The notes below the pieces were generated by a model, which did no database searches, was not told the origin of the DNA, and saw nothing but the letters and a program-made list of their open reading frames with translations. This document shows, piece after piece, positions 8,870 through 17,661 of a stretch of DNA of 42,232 nucleotides (the stretch's first letter is position 1; every line of letters starts with the position of its first letter). The translations under genes and the position numbers were made by a program. Source of the DNA: Solirubrobacterales bacterium (GTDB lineage Bacteria > Actinomycetota > Thermoleophilia > Solirubrobacterales > Solirubrobacteraceae). Where the stretch lies: positions 1 to 42,232 of the forward strand of contig JAFASQ010000415.1 in NCBI GenBank assembly GCA_019244395.1, read 5' to 3'.

Positions 8870-9730
8870 CTAGCCGGCCTCGGCGAGACGTCCCTGATTG
8901 GCCATCCGGCCAGTGCGCGGCGATCGCCTGGTGCTCGCGAGCCGACGCGGCTCCCTCTGACTCGCCGCTGCGGCCACCGGCTCGTCGGCAACCTCGGCTC
9001 CGGCCGCCGCCGAGATCAGCGCCTCGAACAACGGCCCATGGGCCTCGAGGCCCTCGGCATGCCACTGAACCCCGAGGACCAGCCGGCCGTTTTGATCCTC
9101 GACCGCCTCGATCGCGCCGTCCTCGGCCCAGGCGGTCGCCACCAGGTTCTTGCCCAGCGTCTTGACGCCCTGGTGGTGGAACGAGTTGACCTCGAGCGAG
9201 GGGCCGCCCAGGGTCGCCCTGAGGCGGCTGTGCGGTGCGGTCTCCACACGGTGGGTGGTGATGCTGCCGTGCTGGGGCTGGCGGTGCGCGAGCCGGCTGC
9301 CCACGACGTCGGGCAGGTGCTGGTGCAGCGTCCCGCCGCGCGCCACGTTGAGGATCTGCATGCCGCGGCAGATGCCGAGGATCGGCAGGCGGCGCCGGTC
9401 CGCGGCCTTCACGAGGGCGAGCTCGACCGCATCCACGCGAGGCTCGGTCGGGCCGAGCTCCGGGTGCGGTTCCTCGCCGTAGATGCTGGGCTGGACGTCA
9501 GGGCCGCCGGGGAGGCAGACGCCGTCCACCCGGTCGAGCAGCGTCGCGATCGTGTCGGGGCGCAGCAGCGGGATGATCACCGGCACGCCGCCCGCCCGTT
9601 CGATCGCCTCGGGGTAGAGGGTGGCGAGCGACACCTCGAGCTTCGGCGGCTCGCCCTGGGGGCGCGCGATGAAATCCTCGGGCCGGCGAAGCTCGGATGT
9701 GGTGATCGCGATCAGAGGACGGGCGCGCAT
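8870..9730 (-). CDS. Class I glutamine amidotransferase-like / gamma-glutamyl-GABA hydrolase (peptidase C26, PuuD-like)
   Basis: MRARPLIAITTSELRRPE; DGVCLPGGPDVQPSIYGEEPHPEL; PILGICRGMQILNVARGGTLHQHLPD; VNSFHHQGVKTLG; VLGVQWHAE. Confidence 0.87.
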   Translation of the reverse strand: MRARPLIAITTSELRRPEDFIARPQGEPPKLEVSLATLYPEAIERAGGVPVIIPLLRPDTIATLLDRVDGVCLPGGPDVQPSIYGEEPHPELGPTEPRVDAVELALVKAADRRRLPILGICRGMQILNVARGGTLHQHLPDVVGSRLAHRQPQHGSITTHRVETAPHSRLRATLGGPSLEVNSFHHQGVKTLGKNLVATAWAEDGAIEAVEDQNGRLVLGVQWHAEGLEAHGPLFEALISAAAGAEVADEPVAAAASQREPRRLASTRRSPRTGRMANQGRLAEAG

Positions 9731-10061
9731 GTGCACATATATTTGGGCGGTCGGTGCCGTTCCTCCATATCCATCGGGATAAACATCCGTCCTGGCAGTT
9801 CGCCCGGAATAAGGAGTTTGGTGGCGGTGGCGGACGGGTTTGGTGGCCGAGGGGGCCACCAACGTGCGTGGAGCATGATCAAGAAACGCGCGCATGCTGG
9901 CGTTTCTCGCCCAGCCGCCCGGGTGAGGTGGCGGGAGCTCAGGCGATCCGGCGGGCGGGTCACCCGATCCGGCGAGCGAGCTGGGCGCGGAGGTAGAAGC
10001 ATGGGGTGCGGCCACATCGGCTGCGCCCCCTGCCTTCGTTTCGTGATGGGCGCGCTAGACG

Positions 10062-10173
10062 GTGCAAAACGCAGAAACCGGCCGCCCCGCCACCGCATCT
10101 GCGACATAAGCGTCGTGGAGGCGCTTATGTCGCAGATGTTGTCTCGCTGGGCGAGCCTTTGCGCTTTGTGCAC
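10062..10173. repeat. Imperfect 112-bp palindrome with perfect 17-bp core arms CATCTGCGACATAAGCG (10096-10112) / CGCTTATGTCGCAGATG (10122-10138)
   Basis: Core arms exactly complementary with 9-nt loop; flanks also related, GTGCAAAACGCAGAAA vs reverse-complement GTGCACAAAGCGCAAA, at nearly equal distance from the core. Confidence 0.75.
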
Positions 10174-10412
10174 TCCAGCGGGCGGGGCGGGGCGGCCGTC
10201 GAGTGGATTGCCTCGCGCCAGTTGGCCTTGATCACCGTCCCACAGCTCCACGTGGAGAAGGAGGAGGAGGCGTACGTCGGCGCCGCGAGGATCGGACGCT
10301 CGATCCGATGCACCGGCCCTGAGTGACGAGCCGGCGCCGGTGGCGCGCGCCACGACCCGCGCCCCCACACTCCGCGCAGGCCACGCGATCCGGCGGGCGC
10401 AGGGCCGGCCGA

Positions 10413-10589
10413 TCAGGCGATCCGGCGGGCGGCGAACCAGCCCGCGGCCGCGCCGGCCATGAGGCCCACGCCCAGCAGGGTGGCGCTGCGCAGCGGCTTA
10501 CGCCGTGCCTTCGACGCCGCCCCGCGAACCGAGTGCCGAGCCGTCGCCTTTGCCGCCTTCATTCCGACCGTACGGGCGAAACGTGCCAT
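10413..10589 (-). CDS. Small basic protein with C-terminal TM segment, hypothetical
   Basis: MARFARTVGMKAAKATARHSVRGAASKARRKPLRSATLLGVGLMAGAAAGWFAARRIA; GGAGG 7 nt upstream of ATG. Confidence 0.5.
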   Translation of the reverse strand: MARFARTVGMKAAKATARHSVRGAASKARRKPLRSATLLGVGLMAGAAAGWFAARRIA

Positions 10590-10690
10590 CGATGCCTCCA
10601 TTTTCGGGAATCCCACGCTGGTTTACCCGGGTCGAGTGCATCGCTAATCCAGCCCCACGCCGGCCAGGAACTGAATGGTTACGAAGAAAG

Positions 10691-11848
10691 CTAAAGCGCG
10701 GGCGGCTCACCGCTCCAGTACGCCGAGAACGCGCTGCTGGAGGGGCTAGTGAGGCGTCGAGCGATATTCGTCAGCTCGGTCGCCGGGCGTCTAGCGGTGC
10801 TGTCGACGACGGAGAGGTATCCACCGGTGGCGCTGTAGAGAAGCCAGCGGCCATGCCATTGAATGTCCGCCTGGATCACACACCCGCTATCGGGGGCGTG
10901 CTCGCGGCGCACCGCCGTGGCGATATGCCCGCCGGCACGGAGAACGTACACCGTCTCCGTGCCGGTCGAACCGCTGGAGCCCGAGTTAGACAACGAGGTG
11001 TAGGCGACCGCGCGGCCGTCCGGAGCCACGGCGACAGTGCCGGCGAGCTCTCCGGCCGGCGCCGGCAGCTTCGTCTCGGCAAACAGCGACCCATCAAGGT
11101 TGAGCAAGATCAAGCGCTGGTTGGTGAGGAGCTCGACCAGGCGGCCGAGTGGATCGAGCTCCACATCGGGTTTGCGCACCGGCAGCTGCAGTCGGCGGAG
11201 CGAGGCGAGCGGCTCGTTGACCCCGCCGTGCGCCCACATCACGCTGCCGCCGGCGATGAAGTAGAGGCTTTGTGTCGTCCGGTCGTAGACGTAAGAAGCC
11301 GGGCTGCGCACCACCACCCGCTCGAGGGCGCCCATGTCCGTGCGCAGGAGAAGCAGGTGGCCGCGATAGCGGTACGCGTAGAAGCCGCCGCTTGTCCACC
11401 CGAGCGGGAACTCGTTGGGCGCGACACGCCGCTCGTGGCCATCCAGCGAGGAGACGTACAGCCGCTCGGCGCCCGCGGTCCGGTATGAGAAGGCGACGGC
11501 GTGGTGCCCAATCGTCACGATGCCGATGGGCAACGTGCCCTGATATTGCCCGCTCGACCGCCAGAGGGTCCTTCGCCATCGTCCGACGATGAGGTGCCGG
11601 TGGCGTATGGCGTACCAGGCGCCGGTGCCGGGGACCCAGGCGACATCGCGCGGGAACGGGAGGATGCGCGGGGGGACGCTCCGGATGTCCCCGTTGCGCT
11701 CGACCTGAAAGCGGCGCGCGCCCGCGTCGATCGTGATCGGCGCCGGCAGACGCACGGCGGCGCGGGTGGTCGTGCCGGCGGGCGAGGCCGAGGCGAACGT
11801 CGCGGCAGCGGCCAGAGCGATCGCTATCGATACTCGCGTCGCGCGCAC
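10691..11848 (-). CDS. Secreted protein with WD40/TolB-like beta-propeller character
   Basis: Signal-like VSIAIALAAAATFASASPAG; repeated blade-like strands; VAVAPDGRAVAYTSLS; start approximate. Confidence 0.6.
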   Translation of the reverse strand: MRATRVSIAIALAAAATFASASPAGTTTRAAVRLPAPITIDAGARRFQVERNGDIRSVPPRILPFPRDVAWVPGTGAWYAIRHRHLIVGRWRRTLWRSSGQYQGTLPIGIVTIGHHAVAFSYRTAGAERLYVSSLDGHERRVAPNEFPLGWTSGGFYAYRYRGHLLLLRTDMGALERVVVRSPASYVYDRTTQSLYFIAGGSVMWAHGGVNEPLASLRRLQLPVRKPDVELDPLGRLVELLTNQRLILLNLDGSLFAETKLPAPAGELAGTVAVAPDGRAVAYTSLSNSGSSGSTGTETVYVLRAGGHIATAVRREHAPDSGCVIQADIQWHGRWLLYSATGGYLSVVDSTARRPATELTNIARRLTSPSSSAFSAYWSGEPPAL

Positions 11849-11897
11849 GCGACACGTACGGAGCAGGACGGGTTCGAGGTCCCTTTGACCACGCCGG

Positions 11898-12353
11898 CTA
11901 TGCCTGGGCGCGGAGCTCCTCCGCCGAGGGGATCTCGACCGGGTGATCGGGCGGCTGCGTGAAGCGGATCGGGTTGCCGAACGGGTCGCGCAGCGCGCAG
12001 TCAATGCCGTAGAAGCGCTCGGTCGGCTCCTGCGTGAATTCGACCCCGGCAGCGAGCAGTCGATCGTAGGTGGCGCGGCAGTCGTCGGTCGCGAAGATCA
12101 GGCCGCCGCCGGCCCCGCCTTTGGCCACCAGCTCACGGATCTGCTCGGCGGTCGCGTCGTCGTAGGCCGGGGGACCCGGAAGCATCAGTCCGACCTGAAG
12201 GTCAGGCTCGTCAGGAGCGGTCACCGTGAGCCAGCGCATGAACCCGAGGTCGGCGTCCGTGTGGACCACCATGCCGAGCTTGCCGACGTAGAAATCGAGC
12301 GCCTCGTCCTGATCGAGGACGTGGATGAAGGCGTGGATGATTCGGTTGAGCAT
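11898..12353 (-). CDS. VOC (glyoxalase/bleomycin resistance) family protein
   Basis: MLNRIIHAFIHVLDQDEALDFYVGKLGMVVHTDADLGFMRWLTV...DCALRDPFGNPIRFTQP. Confidence 0.88.
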   Translation of the reverse strand: MLNRIIHAFIHVLDQDEALDFYVGKLGMVVHTDADLGFMRWLTVTAPDEPDLQVGLMLPGPPAYDDATAEQIRELVAKGGAGGGLIFATDDCRATYDRLLAAGVEFTQEPTERFYGIDCALRDPFGNPIRFTQPPDHPVEIPSAEELRAQA

Positions 12354-12443
12354 GCCGGTGACGCTAAACGCCGCCGGGGCCGGGCGCTTCTCCAAATCTG
12401 CTCTGTTCTCGAGGTTCCGGCGGGCCTCGGGTCCGGCAGCGCC

Positions 12444-12848
12444 TCACCCGGCGGGGCGCATCCAGGCCATCGCCCAGCACGCCGGCATCCGCAGAGCGGC
12501 TCCTTGGCCCGCGAAGCGCGCGCGATATTGCGAAGGTGACTCGCCGATCACCGCGCGAAACGTGCGGCTGAACGTGCCGAGGCTGGCGAAGCCCACGTCG
12601 AAGCAGATCTCGGTCACGGACCGGTCCGTATCGCGGAGCAGCTCCATCGCTCGCTCCACGCGACGGCGCTGCAGGTACCGGTGCGGCGTCTCGCCGAACG
12701 TGGCGCGGAACTGGCGAGCGAAGTGCGCGGGCGAGACATGCGCCACCGCTGCCAGGGTCGGGACGTCGAGCGGCTGCACATACGCCCGGTCCATCGTGTC
12801 CCGGGCCCGCAGCATCCTTCGGTTGCGGTCCTCGATCGCGCGGGACAT
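12444..12848 (-). CDS. AraC family transcriptional regulator (HTH domain only)
   Basis: LAAVAHVSPAHFARQFRATFGETPHRYLQRRRVERAMELLRDTDRSVTEICFDVGFASLGTFSRTFRAVIGESPSQYR. Confidence 0.9.
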   Translation of the reverse strand: MSRAIEDRNRRMLRARDTMDRAYVQPLDVPTLAAVAHVSPAHFARQFRATFGETPHRYLQRRRVERAMELLRDTDRSVTEICFDVGFASLGTFSRTFRAVIGESPSQYRARFAGQGAALRMPACWAMAWMRPAG

Positions 12849-12931
12849 CGCCTCGGAGCATATGTCGGCCGAGGCGAGTTCTCAGGGCTTCGGGAGGTGG
12901 CTCGGGCAGCGCGTGCGGGTATCTCGTAGGT

Positions 12932-14578
12932 GTGGCCATAGCTGACGATCTGACCCGCTATCGGCGGATCTCGACTCTTGGCTCGGGTGGGATGGCCCGG
13001 GTCGACCTCGCGGAGGACACGCTGCTGGGACGCCAGGTGGCGCTCAAGCGGATGAACGAGACGGCCGGCCCCAGTGGCGTCTTGCGCCTGCGGCGCGAGG
13101 CGATGACCGGTGCGTCACTCAGCCACCCAAACCTCGTCTCGATCTACGACGTGGTCACCGGCGAGGACGGCCACCTCGTGGTCGTGATGGAGTATGTGGC
13201 CGGCGAAACGCTTCGTGCCAGGCTGGGCCGCGAGGGACGGCTGCCCGTCGGGGAGGCCCTCCACATCCTCGAGGGCGTGGCCGCCGGCCTCGACGCCATC
13301 CATGCCCGGGGGATCGTGCATCGCGATGTCAAGCCGTCGAACATCCTGCTTGGCGCCGATGGTGCCGTGAAGCTGGCCGATCTGGGCATCGCCTCAGTCC
13401 CCGACGGCACACGGATCACGACCTCTGGGTCGATCATCGGATCCCTGAGCTACATGGCGCCGGAGCAGCTGGCGGACACCCGTGCGCGTCCGGCCATCGA
13501 TATCTACGCGCTGGCGGCGATGGCGTTCGAGCTGTTGTCGGGCCACAAGGCGCGGCGCGAGACGAACGCCGTCGCCCTTGCCCACGCGCTGGCGACACAA
13601 CCGCCCCCGGACCTCCGCGCGGCGTGGCCGGACGCGCCCGCGGCTGCCGTGCAGACGGTAAGCCGCGGGATGGCCCGGGATCCAAGCGCCCGTCCGCGCT
13701 CGGCCGGGGAGCTCGTGGCGGGTCTGAAGGCGGCGCTCGAGCCGGAACCAACCGTGCCAATGCGGGCGCTGGCGCCGGTCCCTGCGCCGGTCAGCGCCGT
13801 GCCTGCCGATGCGAAGTCGGCAGCGCCACGGCACGCGCGGCCCGCGGGGCCGCCTGCGGCGGTGTATCGTCACCGCCGCTCGCCGGCTGCAGCCGTCGCG
13901 GCCGCGCTGTTGGGGCTGGTGGCGCTGGCTGTCGTGCTCGCGGTGGTGCTGAATTCGGGGAGCGGGCAGCCACAGCGGTCCGCCTCCGGAAGCACCTCGA
14001 GGCACGGATCGGGCGGCACGACGCAGGGATCGGGCGGCACGACGCAGGCATCGAGCGGCACGACGCACGGATCGGGCGGCACGGCCACGCACACGGGCAC
14101 TTCTGCGTCGCGGCCGGCGACGAGCGGCACCGCTTCCGCGCCGCCGTCGTCCGGGACGTCGTCCACGCCGGCGCCATCCGGGACATCGTCCACGTCGACG
14201 CCATCCGGCGCGTCGTCCGCGGGCGCGTCGTCCGCGGGCGGGCCGTCCCCGTCTACCACGCCGATCTCGGCGGTCGAATCGTTCTACCAACTGGCTGCAG
14301 CGCACCGATACGACGAGGCGTGGGCGCTCGCGGATCCGAGCCTGCGCGCCCAGCTGCTGGGCTTGCGGAGCTTCGAGGCGGGCCTGGCCGGCACTCGGTC
14401 GATCACGTTCGGCGACGCCCGGAGCGTCAGCCAGTCATCCGGGGGCGCCACCGTCGCCATCCAGACCACCTCGCTCCGCGACGACGGGACTCATAGCTGC
14501 ACCGGGACCGTCGATCTCGTTCGCGGCGGATCGACGGCCGGCTGGCTGCTGCATCAGGTCCACATCACCTGCACCTGA
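12932..14578 (+). CDS. Ser/Thr protein kinase (PknB-type) with one TM helix, Ser/Thr/Gly-rich linker and extracellular NTF2-like domain
   Basis: STLGSGGMARVDLAED; VALKRM; HARGIVHRDVKPSNILL; LADLGIA; SYMAPEQL; TM AAALLGLVALAVVLAVVL; C-terminal ISAVESFYQLAAAHRYDEAWALADPSLRAQL. Confidence 0.9.
   Translation: MAIADDLTRYRRISTLGSGGMARVDLAEDTLLGRQVALKRMNETAGPSGVLRLRREAMTGASLSHPNLVSIYDVVTGEDGHLVVVMEYVAGETLRARLGREGRLPVGEALHILEGVAAGLDAIHARGIVHRDVKPSNILLGADGAVKLADLGIASVPDGTRITTSGSIIGSLSYMAPEQLADTRARPAIDIYALAAMAFELLSGHKARRETNAVALAHALATQPPPDLRAAWPDAPAAAVQTVSRGMARDPSARPRSAGELVAGLKAALEPEPTVPMRALAPVPAPVSAVPADAKSAAPRHARPAGPPAAVYRHRRSPAAAVAAALLGLVALAVVLAVVLNSGSGQPQRSASGSTSRHGSGGTTQGSGGTTQASSGTTHGSGGTATHTGTSASRPATSGTASAPPSSGTSSTPAPSGTSSTSTPSGASSAGASSAGGPSPSTTPISAVESFYQLAAAHRYDEAWALADPSLRAQLLGLRSFEAGLAGTRSITFGDARSVSQSSGGATVAIQTTSLRDDGTHSCTGTVDLVRGGSTAGWLLHQVHITCT
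14006..14089 (+). repeat. Four tandem 21-bp units (GGATCGGGCGGCACGACGCAG) in the kinase linker
   Basis: Units at 14006, 14027, 14048, 14069; encode GSGGTTQ-like heptads. Confidence 0.8.
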
Positions 14579-14644
14579 TGCGAACAACTGGCCGGATGCG
14601 CGGCTGGACATGGTCCGAGAGCGCGAGACGGTCGACTCGGGTGC

Positions 14645-15934
14645 TCAGCGCCCAGGAAGCATCTGGTAGATGGTCGCGAACCCGATCAGGAACACGACCT
14701 TTCCGTCGGTGATCACGGGGGTGAACTCGCCGTCGTCGAACGAGAACACCTGACGCCCGGTGCGCTGGTCGAGGCCGAAGGTGGTGTTCGAGCCCAAGCT
14801 GGAGTAGTACACGACGTTGCCGATGGCCGTGGCGGAGCCATCGATCCGCCCGCCGCCCCCGTGACTCCAGCGCAGACCGCCGCTGTCGGCGCTGTACGCG
14901 TAGAGATGGCCATCGTACGAGCCGATATAGACCATGGGCCCAAGACCGGGAACGTTTGCCACGGCCGGCGAGGCGTAGACATATGCGCCCGTCGACGCGG
15001 TCCACGAAGTTGCCCCGGAGCTCGCCCAGAATGCGTAGACCGCGCCGCTCGTGCTGCCGATGTACACCCTCCCGAACGCGACCGCGGGCGTCGAGTAGAA
15101 GCTGTCGCCACCCGCCGCCGACCAGATCTCCTGGCCGTCAGCCGCGTTGACGGCATGCACGCGAGCGCCGTAGTCGCCGAAGTAGATCGTGTTGTGGGCA
15201 AACGCGACCCCGCCCTTGACTGCGCCGCTGGCCTGGAAGGTCCAGTTCGTCTGGCCGTCGTAGGTCCGAAACGAGTAGACGGTGCCGCTCTGGTCGCCCA
15301 GGAACACGCTGAGACCGTGCACGAGCGGCGAGGACTCGCTCCCGGCGGGTAGCGAGTGCGACCACGCCACCTTTCCGGTCTTCATCGACAACGCCGTGAC
15401 CGCGCCGTTTCCCGGCTCGCGGGCGCCAGGACTCGTCGATAGCAGCGTGAAGAACACGAGCTTGTGCCGCACGTCGAGCGCCGGAGAGGCCGCGGCCACG
15501 CTTCCTACCCGGCGCTGCCAGAGGAGATGGCCGTTTGTCGTGCTTACTGCCCTCGCCCATCCGTTGGCGTCCTCGAAGTACACCGTGTTGTCATAGACCA
15601 CCGGCGGGAACTCAAGCAGCGCGCCGTCCCGGAACCTCCATCCCACGTGCAGCGGCGGGTCGAGCTTGGCCGCGTTGGGGAAGAAGCGGGTCCGCGCCAG
15701 TGTGTAGCCGTAGAGCGGCCAGGGATCGTCCGTGGGAGCCGGACGCGGCTTGGGCGCAGGCGGCGGAGGCAGAATCGGCGGCGGCGGCATGGGCGCCGCC
15801 GCGTGCAATGTGGGATCGCGGCGCTGCTGAGCGCTCCCAGATTTGAGCAGCACCAGGACCGCCACCGCGACCGCTATCGCAATGAGCGGGCCCGCCACGG
15901 CGACGAGGCCCCGACGCAAGCCGGGACTCGACAT
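14645..15934 (-). CDS. PQQ-binding-like (quinoprotein/BamB-like) beta-propeller protein, membrane anchored or secreted
   Basis: N-terminal TM plus proline-rich segment PPPPILPPPPAPKPRPAP; repeated blades such as GQTNWTFQASGAVKGGVAFAHNTIYFGDYGARVHAVNAADGQEIWS. Confidence 0.83.
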   Translation of the reverse strand: MSSPGLRRGLVAVAGPLIAIAVAVAVLVLLKSGSAQQRRDPTLHAAAPMPPPPILPPPPAPKPRPAPTDDPWPLYGYTLARTRFFPNAAKLDPPLHVGWRFRDGALLEFPPVVYDNTVYFEDANGWARAVSTTNGHLLWQRRVGSVAAASPALDVRHKLVFFTLLSTSPGAREPGNGAVTALSMKTGKVAWSHSLPAGSESSPLVHGLSVFLGDQSGTVYSFRTYDGQTNWTFQASGAVKGGVAFAHNTIYFGDYGARVHAVNAADGQEIWSAAGGDSFYSTPAVAFGRVYIGSTSGAVYAFWASSGATSWTASTGAYVYASPAVANVPGLGPMVYIGSYDGHLYAYSADSGGLRWSHGGGGRIDGSATAIGNVVYYSSLGSNTTFGLDQRTGRQVFSFDDGEFTPVITDGKVVFLIGFATIYQMLPGR

Positions 15935-16078
15935 GGCGGCGGATGCTAGCCAGCCTCGCTGACGACACAGATCGTGGCGGCGCGGTGCGAGGAGTCGACG
16001 GGCTGGAGCCTCCATGGTCTTGCGCTGTGCACGTCGCAGGAACTCCTGTGTTGCCCGTCGAATACCGGCCTCGGAGAC

Positions 16079-16948
16079 ATGTCTCGAGCCGTCGTGACAG
16101 CAATCGCAGCGCAAAAGGGAGGGACCGGCAAAACCGCGCTCGCCGGGAGCCTCGGTTCGCAGTGGGCATATGCGGGATTCCGGACGCTGTTGGTCGATCT
16201 CGACCAGCAAGCCAACCTGACATTTGCTTACGGTGTCGATCCGGCAGCCCTCGAGGCCACCGTCGTCGACGTGCTGGCGCCAAGGAATGCGGTGCCGGCC
16301 GAAGACGCGGTGCTGCACGACGTGCTAGGCGTGCCTAGGCTGGACCTGTTGCCGTGCGACGAACGCGCGGAGGCATTGGATACACAACTTCGGTCCGAGA
16401 CGATGGGCGTGTTCAAGCTGAACGACGCGCTCGAGCCGCTTCTGTCCGAGTACGACCGCGTGCTGATGGATTGCCCCCCGAACGTGGGAGAACTCACGGT
16501 TTCGGCGCTCCTCCTGGCCGACGAGATCGTCTGCCCGATCAAGATGGGAGACAGCAACGCGCTCCGAGGTCTGAGTCGGCTTACGCAGACCGTCGAGAAG
16601 CTGAACCGCCGGGGCGCAGAGGTGCGCTTCAAGAGCCTGGTCAGGGTCGAGTGCGACCACGCTCAGCTGAGCTACCGCCTAAATCAGCAAGCTCTTCAGC
16701 GGCTCGCTCGGCGACTGAAGCTTCGGGTGGCGCGAACCGAGCTGAGGGCTCGGGCCGCGTGGCGGACCGCCATCACTCAGGATGTGCCGCTAATCCTGCT
16801 GGATGAGCGCGACCGCAGCACACGCGAGGCGCAGGCGGACGTCCACAACCTGGCCAGGGAGCTCTGGCCGCGGGTCAAGTTTCCCTCCCCGAGCGAGATC
16901 AAGACCCAGAGGAGGGCGAGTGCAGCCAGCGACAGGAAGGCAGCCTAG
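16079..16948 (+). CDS. ParA/MinD-family ATPase (orphan ParA-like)
   Basis: Deviant Walker A AQKGGTGKTAL; LLVDLDQQANLTFAYG; YDRVLMDCPPNVGELTVSALLLADEIVCPI. Confidence 0.88.
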   Translation: MSRAVVTAIAAQKGGTGKTALAGSLGSQWAYAGFRTLLVDLDQQANLTFAYGVDPAALEATVVDVLAPRNAVPAEDAVLHDVLGVPRLDLLPCDERAEALDTQLRSETMGVFKLNDALEPLLSEYDRVLMDCPPNVGELTVSALLLADEIVCPIKMGDSNALRGLSRLTQTVEKLNRRGAEVRFKSLVRVECDHAQLSYRLNQQALQRLARRLKLRVARTELRARAAWRTAITQDVPLILLDERDRSTREAQADVHNLARELWPRVKFPSPSEIKTQRRASAASDRKAA

Positions 16949-17520
16949 TGCCGCTCCGACCGGTATCTGAGCTGGGCCTCGTGGATGTAACCGATCTCGC
17001 GTCCCGGCAAGACAAAGAAACCCCGATCGGACGCGCTCCCAAGCCCGTGCGTCCCACGCGAGCGCAATCATCCCGGCGCGCAGAACCTCCAACACGTCGG
17101 GCCTCACGTGCGGCCGCAGGTCGGGCCTCGGGCAGCCCACGCTCCGCCGCGGCCAAGCGTTCCAGGACAAGCGCCGGTGTAGGCGCGACCCGGAAAGCGA
17201 GCTCGATGACCGGCCGCCGGCACAGCGCAAATCCCGGTCGGGCGAAGAGCGTTCGGGCGAAGCCGAGTGGCGGCGACAGCGACTCCGGCCAGACACCGCG
17301 AGCAACGTCGCCGAGCACGCCGCGGGCAACGGTCCGGAGCACGCCGCGGGCAACGGTCCGGAGCACGCCGCGGGCGACGGCCCGGAGCAGGCCGATGGCG
17401 AAGTCGAGGGCCGCGTGGGATCGACGGTCGCGCATGGCGACGATCGGTGTCTCGGTCTTGACCGGCGCTCTGGGTGTCGCGGGCGGGTTGCTACTTCAAC
17501 GCGCTGCCCTTCATCGTTGA
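16948..17520 (+). CDS. Basic low-complexity protein with TPRATxxS repeats and C-terminal TM helix, coupled to ParA
   Basis: GTG start overlaps ParA stop by 1 nt (TAGTG); Arg/Ser/Ala-rich; ends MATIGVSVLTGALGVAGGLLLQRAALHR. Confidence 0.6.
   Translation: MPLRPVSELGLVDVTDLASRQDKETPIGRAPKPVRPTRAQSSRRAEPPTRRASRAAAGRASGSPRSAAAKRSRTSAGVGATRKASSMTGRRHSANPGRAKSVRAKPSGGDSDSGQTPRATSPSTPRATVRSTPRATVRSTPRATARSRPMAKSRAAWDRRSRMATIGVSVLTGALGVAGGLLLQRAALHR
17293..17388 (+). repeat. Four tandem 24-bp repeats (acgccgcgggcaacggtccggagc) encoding TPRATxxS octapeptides
   Basis: 17293-17316 (diverged), 17317-17340 and 17341-17364 (identical), 17365-17388 (diverged). Confidence 0.85.
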
Positions 17521-17661
17521 CGCCGGGGTTCGCGCGGACCGCATCGCATAGCCGCGCGGTGTCGGGTCGGGTAGCGGCCGCGCCCGCATCGGTAGCACTG
17601 AGCCGTGTGTCTTGTGGTATCGGCTCCACTGATCCGCGCTGATCCGCAGCAAGGTGTCCAG

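Noticed and set aside
10096-10138. Reading the 17-bp core palindrome as a simple intrinsic terminator
   Set aside because: No U-tract, related flanks extend the symmetry to 112 bp, and it lies about 275 nt past the nearest upstream minus-strand gene; kept as an unexplained element instead
8675-10231. 518-aa plus-strand ORF
   Set aside because: Antisense shadow of the ligase and amidotransferase genes; no domain logic
14006-17388. Possible CRISPR or satellite arrays at 14006-14089 and 17293-17388
   Set aside because: Contiguous in-frame coding repeats of 21 and 24 bp without spacers
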